Assembly (NCBI RefSeq): GCF_040939785.1 | Contig: NZ_CP162553.1 | Coordinates: 4,669,001 to 4,733,000 of the forward strand | DNA: 64,000 nucleotides | DNA from: Bradyrhizobium lupini | Lineage (GTDB): Bacteria > Pseudomonadota > Alphaproteobacteria > Rhizobiales > Xanthobacteraceae | Direction: 5' to 3' | Shown here: piece by piece, positions 62,230 to 64,000 of the stretch | Position numbering within the stretch: position 1 is the stretch's first letter | Layout: each line of letters starts with the position of its first letter | The notes under the pieces: model-generated | Databases searched by the model: none | Seen by the model: only the letters and a program-made list of their open reading frames with translations | Told to the model about the DNA's origin: nothing | Translations under genes and position numbers: made by a program

Positions 62230-63441
62230 TCACTTCCACACAGACTTGTCGGCGTCCCAGCGCTGGCCTTTCAGCTCCTTGGCGAGCGCCTCGACCGAAC
62301 CGTTGTCGTCGGGCTGATCGCCTTCCTCGTCCGCGGTCGCTTCGTCCGAGAGATTGAGCTTGGCGCCGCTGCTCTCGTCAGTGGTCGTGGTCGCGGGACT
62401 CCCGATCCAGAGCATGAGCTTGTCGGTCGTGCCGGGCTTGTCCGGCGAGACGAGACCTGCAACCTCGATCGTGTCGGTGAGCTCGAGCGCGGGAAAGTCC
62501 TGGTTCGGCCGCTTGAACACCAGCTTGAGCTTGCCGGTCGCCGGGTTGAAGCTTTGCGAGACCGGCTTTGCCGCGAGCGTCCTGCTCAGCACGCCAGCCA
62601 CCGCGGCCGCGAGCTTGTCGCGGTTGATCTTGTCGCCGTCGCGCCAATCGGCGGCGGGAATGCGGATGGTGCGGTCCATCTCGGTCATGCCCGCGGTCCA
62701 GCCCGCGGCGGTCACGCCGGGCGTCGCCTTGAATTTCGCCAGCAGCGCGCCGGCGCGCTCCGGATCGACCGACATATTGATGGTCTGCTCGCCCGCGCGT
62801 AGCGCGTCGCAGCCGACGGTGAGACTCGCCAGCGTCACCTCGACGTCCTGGCCCTTCAGGCTCTTCAGGAACTCGGTCGCGGCATCCAGCTTGACCTTGA
62901 CCGCGATCGCTTCCGGCGAGACGTCGGTGAAATCCTTTGGTTGGGGCGTGATGCCGTCGTCGGAGGTCTGGTTGTCGAGGAATTCCTTCTCGCTGAGATC
63001 GGAATTGTCGGGCGAGGTGACCTCGGTCACGGTCTGGCCAATGCTGATCTGGCCGCGGAATTCGAACGTGTCTCCGGCCTCTTTGCGCAGCAGCTTGACT
63101 GTGACCGGCGCCTTCGCGCCGAGGCTCTGCGTCGTACCCGTCAGGTTCTGGCCCGCGACCTGGAGATTGACGACGAAGCGGTCCTTGCGGTCGGAATTCT
63201 TCGCGACGGGATAACAGACGTCGAGCACGGCTGCGGTGACGGTCTTGCCCTGGCGTGTCTCCTTCAGGATCACGTCGGCATTGCCGTCCATCAGCCCGTC
63301 GATCGAGGTGAAATAGCGCGTCTCGACGCCGCCGGGCGCCGTGGCCTTCGGCGCCAGCTTCATCTGGGCGGATGCGACCTCAGGCGAAACTGCAAGCAGA
63401 GCCGCCAGAACGGCCGTGGAGCAAAACACAAGCGCGCGCAT
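62230..63441 (-). CDS. Secreted protein of unknown function, 403 residues
   Basis: Start ATG 63441 (MRALVFCSTAVLAALLAVSPEVASAQ), a clear signal peptide; the longer frame to 63621 runs into the groEL terminator. The mature protein has no recognised catalytic motif. It contains YFTSIDGLMDGNADVILKETRQGK, a single pair of spaced cysteines (LDVCYPVAK, TVGCDALRA), and a Thr/Ser/Asp-rich C-terminus (ATTTTDESSGAKL, ATADEEGDQPDDNG). Likely a periplasmic protein; function unknown. Confidence 0.75.
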   Translation of the reverse strand: MRALVFCSTAVLAALLAVSPEVASAQMKLAPKATAPGGVETRYFTSIDGLMDGNADVILKETRQGKTVTAAVLDVCYPVAKNSDRKDRFVVNLQVAGQNLTGTTQSLGAKAPVTVKLLRKEAGDTFEFRGQISIGQTVTEVTSPDNSDLSEKEFLDNQTSDDGITPQPKDFTDVSPEAIAVKVKLDAATEFLKSLKGQDVEVTLASLTVGCDALRAGEQTINMSVDPERAGALLAKFKATPGVTAAGWTAGMTEMDRTIRIPAADWRDGDKINRDKLAAAVAGVLSRTLAAKPVSQSFNPATGKLKLVFKRPNQDFPALELTDTIEVAGLVSPDKPGTTDKLMLWIGSPATTTTDESSGAKLNLSDEATADEEGDQPDDNGSVEALAKELKGQRWDADKSVWK

Positions 63442-63585
63442 CGACGAAATCCCTGAGGCAATGGGGCATGACTCGGAAAGTGTGAAGCGGTTTTCCGTTG
63501 AGATCAGGCCCAAACAATTCGAATCGGCGTCACCGTAGTGGGTTTTGGCTGCCGGTTGAATTGGAAAGCACGGGTCATGATCGGC

Positions 63586-63614
63586 AAAAAGAAGGCCGCC
63601 CGGAGGCGGCCTTC
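63586..63614 (-). terminator. Rho-independent terminator of groEL
   Basis: Read on the minus strand: GAAGGCGGCC... stem from 63614-63605 pairs with 63600-63591 (GAAGGCCGCC / GGCGGCCTTC), followed by TTTTT (63590-63586). It lies 26 bases past the groEL stop. Confidence 0.85.
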
Positions 63615-63639
63615 GTAACACTGCAATGGAACGGACGGC

Positions 63640-64000
63640 TTAGAAGCCGCCCATACCGCCACCGGCCGGCATGCCGGAAGCGGCTTCCTTCTTCGGCGAC
63701 TCCGCGACCATGGCCTCGGTGGTCACCAGCAGGCCGGCGATCGAGGCGGCGTCCTGGAGTGCGGTGCGCACCACCTTGGCGGGGTCGATGATGCCCTTCT
63801 CGACCATGTCGACATACTCCTCGGTCTGGGCGTCGAAGCCGAAGGTCTCGGACCTGTTCTCCAGGATCTTGCCGACGACGATCGAGCCTTCCACGCCCGC
63901 GTTCTCGGAGATTTGGCGGATCGGGGCTTCCAGTGCCTTCAGCACGATGTTGATGCCGGCCTGGACGTCGGCATTGGCGTTGGTCAGACGGCCGACCGCC
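63640..64000 (-). CDS. groEL: Chaperonin GroEL, C-terminal part (5' end outside window)
   Basis: The last 119 codons or so of GroEL, reading from base 64000 without start. The equatorial-domain C-terminus is unmistakable: [32 protein letters not shown] segment (here [16 protein letters not shown]), [38 protein letters not shown] (in parts), and the Gly-Gly-Met tail [11 protein letters not shown]. Bradyrhizobium genomes have several groESL copies, so which one this is cannot be told. Confidence 0.96.
   Translation of the reverse strand, partial: AVGRLTNANADVQAGINIVLKALEAPIRQISENAGVEGSIVVGKILENRSETFGFDAQTEEYVDMVEKGIIDPAKVVRTALQDAASIAGLLVTTEAMVAESPKKEAASGMPAGGGMGGF

Overview
The window is high-GC chromosomal DNA from an alphaproteobacterium, most likely Bradyrhizobium or a close relative. 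Pointers are the gene families and their order (glcD/glcE/glcF, ykgO-type rpmJ, an ABC-fused SbmA/BacA-like exporter, a lysine-rich H1-like protein), many LysR/Lrp/MerR regulators, and dispersed palindromic intergenic repeats of the kind common in this family. I see no tRNA, rRNA, CRISPR array, prophage, insertion sequence, or nod/nif/fix gene.

Layout. 1-6.6 kb: truncated NtaA-type flavin monooxygenase, divergent M20 peptidase, a complete GltIJKL-type amino-acid ABC transporter and a D-amino-acid transaminase. 6.7-11.4 kb: EmrA/EmrB efflux pump with a frameshifted AhpD-like gene, divergent from a LysR regulator across a promoter with six GATAATC-type heptamers. 11.4-16.9 kb: amidase and fused indolepyruvate ferredoxin oxidoreductase, divergent from an Lrp/AsnC regulator. 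17.0-20.3 kb: three-gene catabolic operon (Ldh-type dehydrogenase, flavin monooxygenase, FAH-family hydrolase). 20.6-24.7 kb: a 1371-residue protein with five GAF units followed by GGDEF and EAL. 25.3-35.9 kb: cell-surface polysaccharide cluster (WecG-type transferase, Wzc-like co-polymerase, methyltransferase, three glycosyltransferases, O-antigen ligase/polymerase, CelD-like acyltransferase).

36.0-46.2 kb: mixed genes (isoaspartyl methyltransferase, WrbA-pirin-SDR with LysR, Bug-type binding protein, cyclase, YbaK, haloacid dehalogenase, alcohol dehydrogenase with MerR). Five genes here are split by single-base frameshifts, and a sixth lies at 7.0 kb. 46.3-50.7 kb: amidohydrolase, ribosomal protein L36, TPR protein, small secreted proteins, alpha/beta hydrolase, cytochrome c. 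51.0-56.1 kb: glycolate oxidase glcD-glcE-glcF with an antisense ABM-domain gene between glcD and glcE, then the H1-like protein. 56.5-64.0 kb: TorF-type porin, BclA-like ABC exporter, L-lactate permease, two secreted proteins and the 3' part of groEL.

How the parts fit. Most of the window serves uptake and catabolism of amino acids, aromatics and organic acids (glycolate, lactate), each unit with a divergent one-component regulator, plus envelope polysaccharide and stress functions. The best candidates for something under-described are the monooxygenase/M20/ABC/transaminase module at the left edge, the five-GAF c-di-GMP protein, the Wzc-like protein with an altered P-loop, and the BclA-like exporter. 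I found no obviously new multi-gene system. All functional statements come from reading the sequence; no database search was run.
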